This document shows, one piece after another, positions 37,549-50,029 of a stretch of DNA of 64,000 nucleotides. The translations under genes and the position numbers were made by a program. How positions within the stretch are numbered: position 1 is the first letter of the stretch; each line of letters starts with the position of its first letter. The notes below the pieces were generated by a model. That model did not search any database. It was given only the letters and a program-made list of their open reading frames with translations, and had not been told where the DNA came from. Source of the stretch: Mucilaginibacter sp. JRF (GTDB lineage Bacteria > Bacteroidota > Bacteroidia > Sphingobacteriales > Sphingobacteriaceae); the NCBI RefSeq assembly GCF_015223065.1, contig NZ_JADFBY010000001.1:496001-560000 (forward strand), written 5' to 3'.

Positions 37549-39059
37549 AACCTATCCTTTTTGGTTTGGAATTCATAAATAAAACCCCTCATTGTTTCAG
37601 CCACAGCTAATTCCTGCTTGGTCCACGGTAAAGATGTATGGTGCACCGTTTGTAACCATAGCTTGAACGAATTGCGGGGATGATAATTTTTACCATCCAG
37701 CTCAAAATTTATCGCCTGGTCAGGATTACCGCCCCATTTTATCTCTTTTTTTACCTCACTGCGGAAACAGATGATAAAATCACCCTTTTCGGCGTCGATA
37801 GGTAAAACCAGAATACCGCTTGAAACAGCTGATAACGGAATGGCATCTTCGTATATTTCCGGCAGATGGTCTGTCGCGAAAACGCGGTTGATGTCCTTCG
37901 TCTGGAGCCACAAAATCAGATTGTCAACAAATTCCGTATCCGGAATGTTTTTATGAATAGTAAGCTCGCCATCAATGATACATAAGGCCCCGTCGGCGCT
38001 TAAAACATCAGTAACGCTGGTTTGTGTATTTGTTAAAAGGCCTTTGGCAATATCATCCTCGGCATAAACCTGGGCCATAAGCAGGGTTTGCTGTTTTTGT
38101 AGCTCGGTTTCAATATCAGCTTCCTGTTTATGTAATAATGATTCTATCCTGGCCGATATGATAGATGATAGTAATTCGCATACCGAACATAACTCTAAAC
38201 TTAAGTGCCTGGCCGCAATATGATGGCAGGCAATTAAGCCCCAAAGTTGGCCATGAAAAATAACCCTGATAGACATTGATGCCGTTACCTGCATGTTTTT
38301 CAGGTATTCGAGGTGAACAGCCGCCACGCCACGTATATTACAGTCGGAAAGATCAGTAAACGTACGAGTTAGTGGGTTAACTATAGGGTAGAGGCGTACA
38401 GGCTGGTATGATCTGTCGGGAATTAAGCGGTAAGGATTTTTCAAGTACAACTGCCTTGCCTGCTTCGGAATATCCGATGCCGGAAAGGTATGACCGAGGT
38501 AGTGTTCCAGTTGATCCGTTTTATCCTCAGCTATTACTGTGCCGTTCCAATCTTCATCAAAGCGGTACATCATCACACCATCAAAGCCCGTTATCTTACG
38601 TGTTTCGGCAACGGCTATGCGGCTCACTTCCTCAACGGTGTTACAAGCTTCAAGGCGGGCAATGGCTAATTTAACTTCCTCAAAAGCTTCTGTAAATACG
38701 CGGTCGGTACCGGTTTTCTTTTCCATTTCAAGTACGATATGGTCGTCTTTATAATGGATAAGTATCTCCATAACCTGCCCGAATAGCTCAAAGGTCATTG
38801 GTGCCTTTGCCTGTACCGGGTCAGCCAATCTTTGGCGTAGTTTTTCCAGCTGCGCGGGTCCAGTTAATTCAGCCAGATTTTTACCCGCCAGTTCTTTGGG
38901 TGTTAAATTGGTCAGGTCAGCTAAATTTTCACTGCATTGAATTATCTGAAGGTCATTAGCCCGTACTATAAGCAGGTAGCCATAATCCTGAACAACGTTA
39001 ATATGATTTAAAGGCAAACTGCCACAGAAATCCGAATCGTAATTTTTTCTTTCCATCAT
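37545..39059 (-). CDS. Bacteriophytochrome photosensory module (PAS-GAF-PHY) without output domain
   Basis: A 504-residue red/far-red light sensor core. The N-terminal Cys12 (FCGSLP, before a PAS domain) is where biliverdin is attached in bacteriophytochromes. The GAF domain (about 135-300) has FPASDIPKQARQLYLKN with the conserved Asp196, and VHLEYLKNM with His249. The PHY domain (about 310-495) carries the tongue features WGGNP and HPRNSFKLW (PRxSF motif). The protein ends there; no kinase is fused. The next gene starts inside its stop codon, so the CheB/CheR/PAS kinase is the obvious partner. No heme oxygenase gene for biliverdin synthesis is nearby. Confidence 0.9.
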   Translation of the reverse strand: MMERKNYDSDFCGSLPLNHINVVQDYGYLLIVRANDLQIIQCSENLADLTNLTPKELAGKNLAELTGPAQLEKLRQRLADPVQAKAPMTFELFGQVMEILIHYKDDHIVLEMEKKTGTDRVFTEAFEEVKLAIARLEACNTVEEVSRIAVAETRKITGFDGVMMYRFDEDWNGTVIAEDKTDQLEHYLGHTFPASDIPKQARQLYLKNPYRLIPDRSYQPVRLYPIVNPLTRTFTDLSDCNIRGVAAVHLEYLKNMQVTASMSIRVIFHGQLWGLIACHHIAARHLSLELCSVCELLSSIISARIESLLHKQEADIETELQKQQTLLMAQVYAEDDIAKGLLTNTQTSVTDVLSADGALCIIDGELTIHKNIPDTEFVDNLILWLQTKDINRVFATDHLPEIYEDAIPLSAVSSGILVLPIDAEKGDFIICFRSEVKKEIKWGGNPDQAINFELDGKNYHPRNSFKLWLQTVHHTSLPWTKQELAVAETMRGFIYEFQTKKDRF

Positions 39060-39399
39060 AGGAGTTTATCAAAAACTGCTGACCGGAAAAACTCGGAACA
39101 TAATTTCGGCAAAAAATGGATCAGTAGCAGATGAGATCGCTAAAATAGAATAAAATGATGAGCAATCAGCTTAAAGAATATAATAAACAGTTATAACAAC
39201 TAAATGGTGTGTTATAAGTTAAATGTGTGTTCAAATGCTTAGTAGTACTGAAAGAGGCCGCGTCATAAATTAGTTATGAAACGGCCTCTAATATTATTTT
39301 CTTTCAACCATCAGGCGTTCTTTCTTGAAATGGCAGGGATTACACCGGTGTTTTTTTTGAATAACAGGTTAAAGCCGGGCTGTTCGGCAAAGCCATATG
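39060..39399. other. Gap between phytochrome and beta-galactosidase genes
   Basis: 340 bases with the PUL 3 terminator at 39253-39289 and an AT-rich stretch (39060-39240) that should hold the phytochrome promoter, in which I could not place a convincing TAnnTTTG box. No reading frame is supported. Confidence 0.5.
39253..39289. terminator. Terminator downstream of PUL 3
   Basis: AGAGGCCG and CGGCCTCT form an eight-base outer stem; inside it TCATAA pairs with TTATGA after a two-base internal loop. T-rich sequence (AATATTATTTTCTTT) follows on the plus strand, so orientation is not certain, but it lies just beyond the last PUL 3 gene. Confidence 0.5.
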
Positions 39400-42597
<3,198 letters not shown>

Positions 42598-42630
42598 TTA
42601 TCAGATAAATGTTAGTGCAATATACGTTTG

Positions 42631-44808
42631 CTAAAATAAAGGTTGTAATGTTATTAACTCATTAACAGTGGTTTTAAAGCTCAGTATTGAGCCTTTAAGA
42701 TTGCCGGCAGGTTTGCCATTACGTACTAACGATACGGTTTTTGATGGCCATGGATTTAGCACTTCGCAATGCTTGCCACGTTCACTCTTGATTACAACAC
42801 CGGAGATGATGCCGTTCGATAACTTTGCCGAAACCAAAAATGCTCCCCAGGTACGAATATCCCTGAACGCGGCATCCTGATCCTTTGGCCAAACAGGGAA
42901 CAGCCGGATGCGGTTGCCCACACTCATGCAGCACATCTCCTGCAAGGCGTTAACCACCGTGCAGCTATTCTCAATACCATGCGGATTATCCAGTTGAAAG
43001 CCATTGGGGTAGGTACGTAACGCGTATATATGCAACTCTTTCAGGATGGTTAGCGAATCATAGCCAACCCTTATTGCCGCCATATAAAAACTGTTGGTAC
43101 TGTTATGATGATCCCAGCGTTGTGTGGCATCAACAGAATTACGTGCAATTGCCAGCTCTGTGCTTGTGCTGTTAAATGTTATACCATTGGCCGGATAGAT
43201 AGCTGAGTAGCTTGCCCCATGAACCGGCCTACCGGCTGAATCAGCTTCGGCACCACGATACACTGTTTTGCCTTTACTTACCTCCGTAGGGTAATCGCTT
43301 AATTTATTGAGCATATCCTGCCATTTGGCACGTCTGGGTGCATCCCTGTTAAGTTCTTTGCTCATATCCAGTATCAGTTCGAGCGCGTTACGTAGCAGGG
43401 CCAGCGTCATCAGTGGGTTTTTGTTGTAGCCTGATTTTTCAGTTATCGCGTCGCGGTATATTACATAGCGGCCTTGCTCAAACGTTAGGTAATCCTCCCA
43501 AAAATCAATGGTGGCCAAAACATAAGGGTATATCAATCGGCCATAATCCTTATCATAATTGCAGCGCCAATGCTGTGCCATATTTATAACGCCAAACACC
43601 GCGTTCGATCGTTGTTTATAGAATAATCCTCCGGCCTCTACATCGCCATGTTCTGTGTACCCGTTATCCGTACCTGCCGGGAAATCCCTGGTCAGATCAA
43701 CTCCCAGCGGACCAATACCAACCGGATAAAGTATGCCGCGGGTACCGGTAACTTTTTGGGCGTATGATTGCCCTTTGGGCATAAAATCCAACAGAGGCGC
43801 ATCCTGTGTTTGGGCCTGTTGTAATCGGTTAGCGCTGTACAAAGCGTAAAATGGCGCGTAAAAGTTATAGTTAAGATGATAGTCGCCATTCCAGTCGGGG
43901 TTGTCGGTAACACACCATCCAAAAATAGACGGAGGAAACCGGGTATCACGGCTACAGGCAGCCATGGTGTACAGGCCCTGGTAATAGGCTTTCATCAATA
44001 CGGTATCAGCCACAGTTAATTGTGATCTTTGCCAATACGCCTGCCACCATTTTTGATGAGCCACCCGATATTGCTGTACCATCTTTTGATCGACCGAACC
44101 TGCCTTTTTCAATACATAAGCTAAGGGAGTATTTTGCTTGAACTTACTCTCGAATGCCAATGCCAACGTTACGGGCTTGCCGGGAGCGATTGTAAATGTA
44201 TTTCCGGCTTGGCCTAATGCTTTAACGGCTACATCTATTTCAGTCGGAATATCAACATCATCAGTAAATGCGCGGGTAAGGTGGGCTATGCCATTGGTGC
44301 TACCAATTTTCAATTTAGCTGCGTTATTAGCAGGTGCCCCCACGCTGATGGATATCGTTATTGGTTTACCAATGGTTTTAAGGGTGATAAAAATCAGGTT
44401 ATCAGTTGCTGCAACCCAGGAGGTAGCTATAATTCCTTCATTATTTTGGCCGAAAGTGCATGTCGTTGTACCATTAAACAGAGATTGTTCGGCTTGAAAA
44501 TAGGGGTGGGCTACGTCTGTAATATTAATATCCAGATAACCTGCTATGCGCGGACCTGACAAGTGATCGGCTTTGGATTGTAATCGCCAAAAATCATTTT
44601 TGGATAAATAATATCTAAGCGTGTTACCCACCTGCCCCATGCTCATCAAAATATCGCCGTTACCCATCAGTGGCGCATCTACCGAAGCATTATTAGGTAT
44701 ACGTGACGGGGCTTTAGTCCATACGTTTTTATATTTTGAGGGTTGAGCGTAGGCTGTATAACTTAAGCATAAGGCTATGATGATGAATAAAGTAAATCTC
44801 ATTCGCAT
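42631..44808 (-). CDS. GH95-like (alpha/alpha)6 glycosidase, divergent active site
   Basis: A 725-residue protein with a signal peptide (residues 1-21, ending YAQ), an N-terminal beta-sandwich opening with APLMGNGDILMSMG, and an (alpha/alpha)6 barrel from about 270. It resembles GH95 (alpha-L-fucosidase/alpha-L-galactosidase) but is far from the classical enzymes. By my alignment, the base-supporting Asp is kept (Asp607 in PNGFQLDNPHGIENS), the acid is plausibly Glu457 (YRDAITEKSG), while the N-x-N motif of GH95 reads NGD (Asn307, Asp309) in DWNGDYHLNYNFY. It is cotranscribed with the GH2 beta-galactosidase. An alpha-fucoside or alpha-galactoside capping a beta-galactoside is one guess; it could also belong to an unnamed related family. 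Confidence 0.65.
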   Translation of the reverse strand: MRMRFTLFIIIALCLSYTAYAQPSKYKNVWTKAPSRIPNNASVDAPLMGNGDILMSMGQVGNTLRYYLSKNDFWRLQSKADHLSGPRIAGYLDINITDVAHPYFQAEQSLFNGTTTCTFGQNNEGIIATSWVAATDNLIFITLKTIGKPITISISVGAPANNAAKLKIGSTNGIAHLTRAFTDDVDIPTEIDVAVKALGQAGNTFTIAPGKPVTLALAFESKFKQNTPLAYVLKKAGSVDQKMVQQYRVAHQKWWQAYWQRSQLTVADTVLMKAYYQGLYTMAACSRDTRFPPSIFGWCVTDNPDWNGDYHLNYNFYAPFYALYSANRLQQAQTQDAPLLDFMPKGQSYAQKVTGTRGILYPVGIGPLGVDLTRDFPAGTDNGYTEHGDVEAGGLFYKQRSNAVFGVINMAQHWRCNYDKDYGRLIYPYVLATIDFWEDYLTFEQGRYVIYRDAITEKSGYNKNPLMTLALLRNALELILDMSKELNRDAPRRAKWQDMLNKLSDYPTEVSKGKTVYRGAEADSAGRPVHGASYSAIYPANGITFNSTSTELAIARNSVDATQRWDHHNSTNSFYMAAIRVGYDSLTILKELHIYALRTYPNGFQLDNPHGIENSCTVVNALQEMCCMSVGNRIRLFPVWPKDQDAAFRDIRTWGAFLVSAKLSNGIISGVVIKSERGKHCEVLNPWPSKTVSLVRNGKPAGNLKGSILSFKTTVNELITLQPLF

Positions 44809-44838
44809 AAATAGTTGATGAATGTTTAGGGTGGATTA

Positions 44839-44882
44839 AAGCAACTCCCTGCAAAAAGATATTGTGTTGCAGGGAGTTGCTT
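44839..44882 (-). other. Intercistronic hairpin between susD and the GH95-like gene
   Basis: Two perfect 16-base arms (44839-44854 and 44867-44882) around 12 bases, inside the 83-base gap after susD. The minus-strand tail is TTTAATCC, too weak for a full terminator. It could protect the susCD message or partly attenuate the enzyme genes. Confidence 0.5.
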
Positions 44883-44891
44883 ATATGGTTG

Positions 44892-46520
44892 CTATTGCCA
44901 ACCCGGGTTTTGCTCCATTTTTGTAATATCTATCTCGCGTTGGGGGATGGGCATGTACCACATCTTAGGGTCGAATGCCCTATTCTCGGTAGTTATCAGG
45001 TTATAACTTGAACCGGCAGCGTCGGCCCAAACAATACCTTTTATTTGTCCGCCAAAAGTTAGCTTCCATCGGCGGTCATCAAAAAAGCGGTGTTCTTCAA
45101 AACTCAGCTCTATCCGGCGTTCGTGCCTTATGGCCAGGCGCATTTGCTCTTTCGTTAGTCCTGTTGCCAAATCGGGTAAACCGGCTCTTGATCTTATGAT
45201 GTTTACATACGAGTATATCAACGGGTCGGCAGATGGGCTTGCGTTGGCCTCGTTGCTTGCTTCGGCATAATTCAGGTAAAACTCAGCCAGCCTGAACCAT
45301 ATACTCATCATTTGCTTGCCGGGGCCATTATACAGGTCAACCGATTCATCGCAAAATTTACGGGTATAATAACCGGTACGTGTGTTATCATTCCCCCCAT
45401 TAATAGCGGCGTTACCACCCGGGTTGGTTTGTATGCGGATGCCTCTTATAACACTGCCGTTGTACCAAACCGTGCCATAAAACCGAGGCTCCCGGTTAAC
45501 ATAAGGCTGGGCGGGATCATAACCGGAGGTTGGGTCGGTAATATCTTTTCCGTTATCCATCTGAAATTCATCTACAAAGTTTTGCGTAGGCGTTTCATCG
45601 CCCCAGCCACCGTTTGATACCGGGTAGTAATTTTGTTCGTAATTTTTACCATTACCCAGGTTCATGAACCAGATGATCTCCTTGTTGGCAAAATCATTAA
45701 ATATGGCTTTGTAGTTCTCAGCCTTATCCGGGTTCAGGTCGTACAACGAGTATTGGTTTAAGTCGATAACATTTTTTGCCGCGGTTGCCGCCGCCTGCCA
45801 TTTCGCGGCATTATCGTCAGAATTTAAAGGGCTCGCCGCATACAATAATAACCTCGATTTAAGCGCCATGCACATAGCCTTGTTAGCCCTGCCCAACCGG
45901 TTACTTGGATAAGTAGCCGGAAGCAGGGTAACCGCCTCATCCAAATCATTTTGTATAAAGGCTACGCATTCATCATAGGTGTTTCGTGATAGCTTGAAAT
46001 CGGCATCCGGAGCTAAGGGCTGCGAAATGATGGGCACCCGGCCAAATACCTTCAATACATCGAAATACAAAAAAGCACGCAAAAATAAAGCCTCGCCCCT
46101 TAACCTTGTCCTGGTATCATCATCACCCGGAATTATGGCTGGTACGCTTGGTAGTTTCTCCAGCAAAATATTGCACTTCCGGATGTTGCGGAAAGCGTTT
46201 CCCCAAATGTGACCTATAAAGTTGGTGATATTTGTAGGGCCATATCCACCTCCGTTAAATGTTCGCCCGCCTTGAAAGTAGGTAGGTGCAGCCTCATCGC
46301 TCAGGCAATCTAAAGTGGTAAACCTGTCGGCCACCCTGGTTTGATATACCGGGAGTTCTGCATATATGTTGTTGGCAAAGTTCTCTGTTTGTATCATCGT
46401 ACTGAAAGCCTGTTCTTCAGAGATGTTTTCGTTGGGAGCGAGGTCTAAATATTTTTTACACGAATGCAGAGATAGCGATGTAAATATTAGAACGGCTGCC
46501 GCTATTATAGTTTTTTTCAT
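44892..46520 (-). CDS. SusD/RagB-type glycan-binding lipoprotein (PUL 3)
   Basis: A 542-residue surface lipoprotein (lipobox LHSC, Cys21). SusD features are the NENISEEQAFSTMIQTENFA opening, the RLRGEALFLRAFLYFDVLKV helix, LNYAEASNEANASPSADPL, and ERRIELSFEEHRFFDDRRW near the end, closing with EQNPGWQ. It is the lid partner of the SusC encoded 22 bases upstream. Confidence 0.95.
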   Translation of the reverse strand: MKKTIIAAAVLIFTSLSLHSCKKYLDLAPNENISEEQAFSTMIQTENFANNIYAELPVYQTRVADRFTTLDCLSDEAAPTYFQGGRTFNGGGYGPTNITNFIGHIWGNAFRNIRKCNILLEKLPSVPAIIPGDDDTRTRLRGEALFLRAFLYFDVLKVFGRVPIISQPLAPDADFKLSRNTYDECVAFIQNDLDEAVTLLPATYPSNRLGRANKAMCMALKSRLLLYAASPLNSDDNAAKWQAAATAAKNVIDLNQYSLYDLNPDKAENYKAIFNDFANKEIIWFMNLGNGKNYEQNYYPVSNGGWGDETPTQNFVDEFQMDNGKDITDPTSGYDPAQPYVNREPRFYGTVWYNGSVIRGIRIQTNPGGNAAINGGNDNTRTGYYTRKFCDESVDLYNGPGKQMMSIWFRLAEFYLNYAEASNEANASPSADPLIYSYVNIIRSRAGLPDLATGLTKEQMRLAIRHERRIELSFEEHRFFDDRRWKLTFGGQIKGIVWADAAGSSYNLITTENRAFDPKMWYMPIPQREIDITKMEQNPGWQ

Positions 46521-46542
46521 GATACTATAGGTTTATCTTTTT

Positions 46543-49500
46543 TTAGAAATCGAGTCTGATACCGAAATTGTACACCTTTTGCTGAGGGTAGGTATTGCCT
46601 ATGCCGCCACTACCGTATTCGGGGTCAACAAATTTTATTTCAGACCACGTAAGCAGGTTTTGGCCGTTAGCGAATACCCGTACCTTTTTCAGCCCGACTT
46701 TTTTAAGCAGATCCTGCGAAAAGGTGTAGCCAATCTCAGCGTTCTTCAACCTCAAATAATCTCCGTTTTGCTGCGTAAAGGTTGATAGCCTGGTGTTATT
46801 GGCATTGGCGCCAATATCAATACGCGGGTAGGTGGCTGTTGCCGCGGTTTCGGGTGTCCAGCTGTTAAGTTGCTCCCTAAGCGCTGTTCCCTGCCTGTCA
46901 AACGGAACATAGCCAAACTCATCAAAATAAACGCTCGAATGTGCTGAGCCCTGGAATAGTACACTCAGATCAAAGTTTTTATAACTCATATCAAGCGTGA
47001 TACCGTACTGTATCTCAGGGATAGTGGAATAGCCTATGGCTACACGGTCAAAATCGTTAACAATGCCATCGCCGTTAACGTCACGGTATTTAATATCGCC
47101 CGGAATTATGCGGCTACTGTAGGTTTGTGTGGGGCTGTTGGTAATTTCATCAGCATTTTGAAAAAAACCTTCAGAGATAAGCCCTAATGGTTGATACACC
47201 CTTTTGCCAACTCCGGTTTGGTAGCCGTAAAGTGGTGTAGCCTCGTTATTGTCGAGCACCTTGCTATTATTAAAGCCCATATTGCCACGCAGGTTTACCA
47301 TCAGGCTACGGAATTTTTTGCGGATGCCAAGCTCGGCCTCAAAGCCCTGATTCCTGACCTCGCCCTTATTAATTGGCGGGAAATTGGGCAGTCCTGCCGC
47401 ATCAGGCACCAGAGAACTTACCAATATCTGTTTCCTGTTTTCGCGAAACAGATCGACATTCAGGGTGATCAGGTCGCTAAAGTATTTGCTTTCAAAGGCT
47501 ATGTTTCTTTTGTAACCACGCTCCCAGGTGATGTTTCTGTTGCCTAAAAATGCTTCGCGCAAACCATTAGCACCCGATGGCGGATTACCAAAGCTGCTGC
47601 CACCTGCATCAGCATAATAACTGTTGAACAGGAAACGGCTGCCACCAATTTGGTCGTTACCAACAACACCAAATGATGCCCTTAATTTTAAGAACGATAT
47701 GAATTTGGCATGCTCCTTAATAAAAGGTTCTTCGCTGGCTATCCAACCAATTGCACCGGCCGGAAAAAAGCCATAGCGCTTGCCCGGCGCAAAATTCTCT
47801 GAGCCGTTGTAAGCATAGGTAGCCTCGGCAAAATACTTGAACTTGTAGTTGTAGGTAGTTCTGCCCGAAAAGCCCTGCACGGCTGCCGGTATCTCAATAT
47901 TGTTATATGATTTTTGTTGCGTGAATATCATGGAACTGGTTATGGCATTTGAGCCGAAAGTTCTGTCGTAAGCCAGTGTTGCGCGATAGGTTGAAAAACG
48001 ACTCAGCCCGTATGATCCGGCTACGGTGCCTAATTTTGAGCCTGTGCCAACCCTGGTGTAACTGCCATCGGGATTGTAGTGAAAGGAGTCGTAGCTTTTG
48101 CCTCTTTGCTGATCCTGATAGTAATTGGCATCGTATGATAAGGAAAGCGTTGCCGAAAGCCCCTTAGTTATCATATCTAATTTTTGAGTAAGCGCGAATG
48201 TGCCCTGCGAACGCCCGATGTACGAAACCACGTACCCAACATCCGAAAGTTCGGCCACCGGATTCACGCCTAAAGAAGTTGCAGCTCCCCATGAGCCATC
48301 GGGGTTTTTGATAGGTGCCAGGTTAGGCGGTACACGCACAATGGAAAAGAATGGCTCGTTAGAATATCTTGGCCTGTTAACCGATCCGAAACTGCCCGAA
48401 AGGTCTAACCGGAGTATGGTTGTATTGGTAACATTTACATCGAGATTACCACGAAAGTTGTACCTCTTGGCCACCTGGTCTGAAGGGTAGGGAGTAGGGT
48501 ATGTTTTGTATATTCCATCCTGTGATAAATAACCGGCTGAAACAAAAAAGCGCGCGAAGTTAGAGCCACCCGTAACGGTCAGATTAGTCCTCGTCATGGC
48601 CGAACGTTTTTTCAGCAGGATCGACGCAAAGTCATTGTCCGGATATAGGTATGGGTCAGTATGATTTCTGTAACCCTCCAATTGTTCTTCGGTGTAGGTT
48701 AGCGGTTGCCCGTTGTTTTTGTTGGCTTGATTGTATAGTGTAGCATATTCGTAGGAGTTTACTACATCGGGTACACGCGTAGGCGATTGCAGCCCGTATT
48801 GCGATGTTACAGTTATTGCAGGCGCTTTTGATGATGAACCCCTACGGCTGGTAATAAGCACCACGCCGTTTGCTCCCCTAATACCATAAATGGCTGTTGC
48901 GGTAGCATCCTTAAGTATACTTACGCTTTCAATATCGCTTGGTTCAATATCGGCCATGGTACGGCCTTCAACACCATCTACCACAACCATAGGGCCCGAG
49001 CCGTTTAGTGTCGCTACACCACGTATCAGCAATTGTGCATCATCATTACCTTGCATACCACTGCGTTGTATGGAGATAAGGCCGGGCAGCCTCCCCGCCA
49101 ACGCGTTGCTGATGTTTGATACCGGGCTCTGGCTTAACTCCTTGGTTGATACGGATGAGATAGCGCCTATAACACTTGCCTTTTTCTGCACGCCCTGGCC
49201 AACTACTACAACTTCATCAAGACCCTTATTGTCTTCAAGCAGGGTTATTCTTAGTTCAGTTTGGTTGCCTATAACTACTCTTTGAGTAAGATAGCTTAAG
49301 GCGGAGATGAAAATAACATCGTTAACCTTGATGTTTTTAAGCGAGAATTTACCGGTATAATCGGTAGCTGTACCGTTGTTGGTGTTTTCAACCTTTACGT
49401 TCACCCCGGGTATCGGGTTGCCGTTACGGTCTGCTACCACACCCGTTAGCGTAAAGTCGGCATTCGGGTTTTGTCGCGGTGATCTTCTTTCTAAAATAGT

Positions 49501-49851
49501 AATGGTTTTATCGCGGAATTTATAGTACAGAGGCTTGCCGCTAAAAGCCTGATCAAGCGCCTGCTCAACGCTGGCATTCTTAATATTGAGGCTAATGTTG
49601 TTGTACTTTCGCAACAACTCATCATTATACAAAAACTCGTAGCCGGTTTGTTTTTCAACCTCGGTTAAAAAAACTTTTAGCGTACTGTTGTTAAGTGACA
49701 GGGTAACCTGCTGGGCCCTGCTATTAGCCCGCACACCCAGGGTAAAGATGACAAGGAGTATAGTGGTTAGCTTCATGATCCTGACACCTTGGGTAAATAT
49801 TGAACAAAGGGGTTTCTCTTCATGTTCTTTGACATAAATCAGATATTTCAT
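46543..49851 (-). CDS. SusC-like TonB-dependent receptor with STN signalling domain (PUL 3)
   Basis: A 1102-residue outer membrane receptor. The mature part starts near residue 46 (NSRAQ), followed by an STN domain (about 50-122), a carboxypeptidase-regulatory-like domain (about 135-205), the TonB-box-like LDEVVVVGQG (about 211-220), a plug (LLIRGVATLNGSGPMVVVDG) and a barrel ending in FGIRLDF. The N-terminus is longer than usual: an internal ATG at residue 26 gives a more typical signal peptide. The STN domain predicts signalling through the FecR/sigma pair encoded upstream. It is separated from fecR by 178 bases with an opposed terminator-like hairpin, as in PUL 2. Confidence 0.94.
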   Translation of the reverse strand: MKYLIYVKEHEEKPLCSIFTQGVRIMKLTTILLVIFTLGVRANSRAQQVTLSLNNSTLKVFLTEVEKQTGYEFLYNDELLRKYNNISLNIKNASVEQALDQAFSGKPLYYKFRDKTITILERRSPRQNPNADFTLTGVVADRNGNPIPGVNVKVENTNNGTATDYTGKFSLKNIKVNDVIFISALSYLTQRVVIGNQTELRITLLEDNKGLDEVVVVGQGVQKKASVIGAISSVSTKELSQSPVSNISNALAGRLPGLISIQRSGMQGNDDAQLLIRGVATLNGSGPMVVVDGVEGRTMADIEPSDIESVSILKDATATAIYGIRGANGVVLITSRRGSSSKAPAITVTSQYGLQSPTRVPDVVNSYEYATLYNQANKNNGQPLTYTEEQLEGYRNHTDPYLYPDNDFASILLKKRSAMTRTNLTVTGGSNFARFFVSAGYLSQDGIYKTYPTPYPSDQVAKRYNFRGNLDVNVTNTTILRLDLSGSFGSVNRPRYSNEPFFSIVRVPPNLAPIKNPDGSWGAATSLGVNPVAELSDVGYVVSYIGRSQGTFALTQKLDMITKGLSATLSLSYDANYYQDQQRGKSYDSFHYNPDGSYTRVGTGSKLGTVAGSYGLSRFSTYRATLAYDRTFGSNAITSSMIFTQQKSYNNIEIPAAVQGFSGRTTYNYKFKYFAEATYAYNGSENFAPGKRYGFFPAGAIGWIASEEPFIKEHAKFISFLKLRASFGVVGNDQIGGSRFLFNSYYADAGGSSFGNPPSGANGLREAFLGNRNITWERGYKRNIAFESKYFSDLITLNVDLFRENRKQILVSSLVPDAAGLPNFPPINKGEVRNQGFEAELGIRKKFRSLMVNLRGNMGFNNSKVLDNNEATPLYGYQTGVGKRVYQPLGLISEGFFQNADEITNSPTQTYSSRIIPGDIKYRDVNGDGIVNDFDRVAIGYSTIPEIQYGITLDMSYKNFDLSVLFQGSAHSSVYFDEFGYVPFDRQGTALREQLNSWTPETAATATYPRIDIGANANNTRLSTFTQQNGDYLRLKNAEIGYTFSQDLLKKVGLKKVRVFANGQNLLTWSEIKFVDPEYGSGGIGNTYPQQKVYNFGIRLDF

Positions 49852-49914
49852 AATTTAGTGAGGTTTGGTTATAACTTGGTTCTTGGTTTTAGAGCAAAGG
49901 GATCAAACCAGACA

Positions 49915-49944
49915 AAACCGGAAGTAGTGGTTTACCTCCGGTTT
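49915..49944 (+). terminator. Terminator-like hairpin pointing against PUL 3
   Basis: AAACCGGA pairs with TCCGGTTT, with GTA/TAC pairing inside, and the plus strand runs on as TTTATTTATTTT. The genes are on the minus strand, so the best-fitting direction is antisense. The minus-strand tail has only TTTTG. It matches the placement of the hairpin at 30828-30853. Confidence 0.5.
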
Positions 49945-50029
49945 ATTTATTTTCCGGGATGATCAAACTGGGATTTGGTGTAAACTTTATTTAATCATAG
50001 GCGCATTTTTAAGTGTTTGTACAGGTTGA

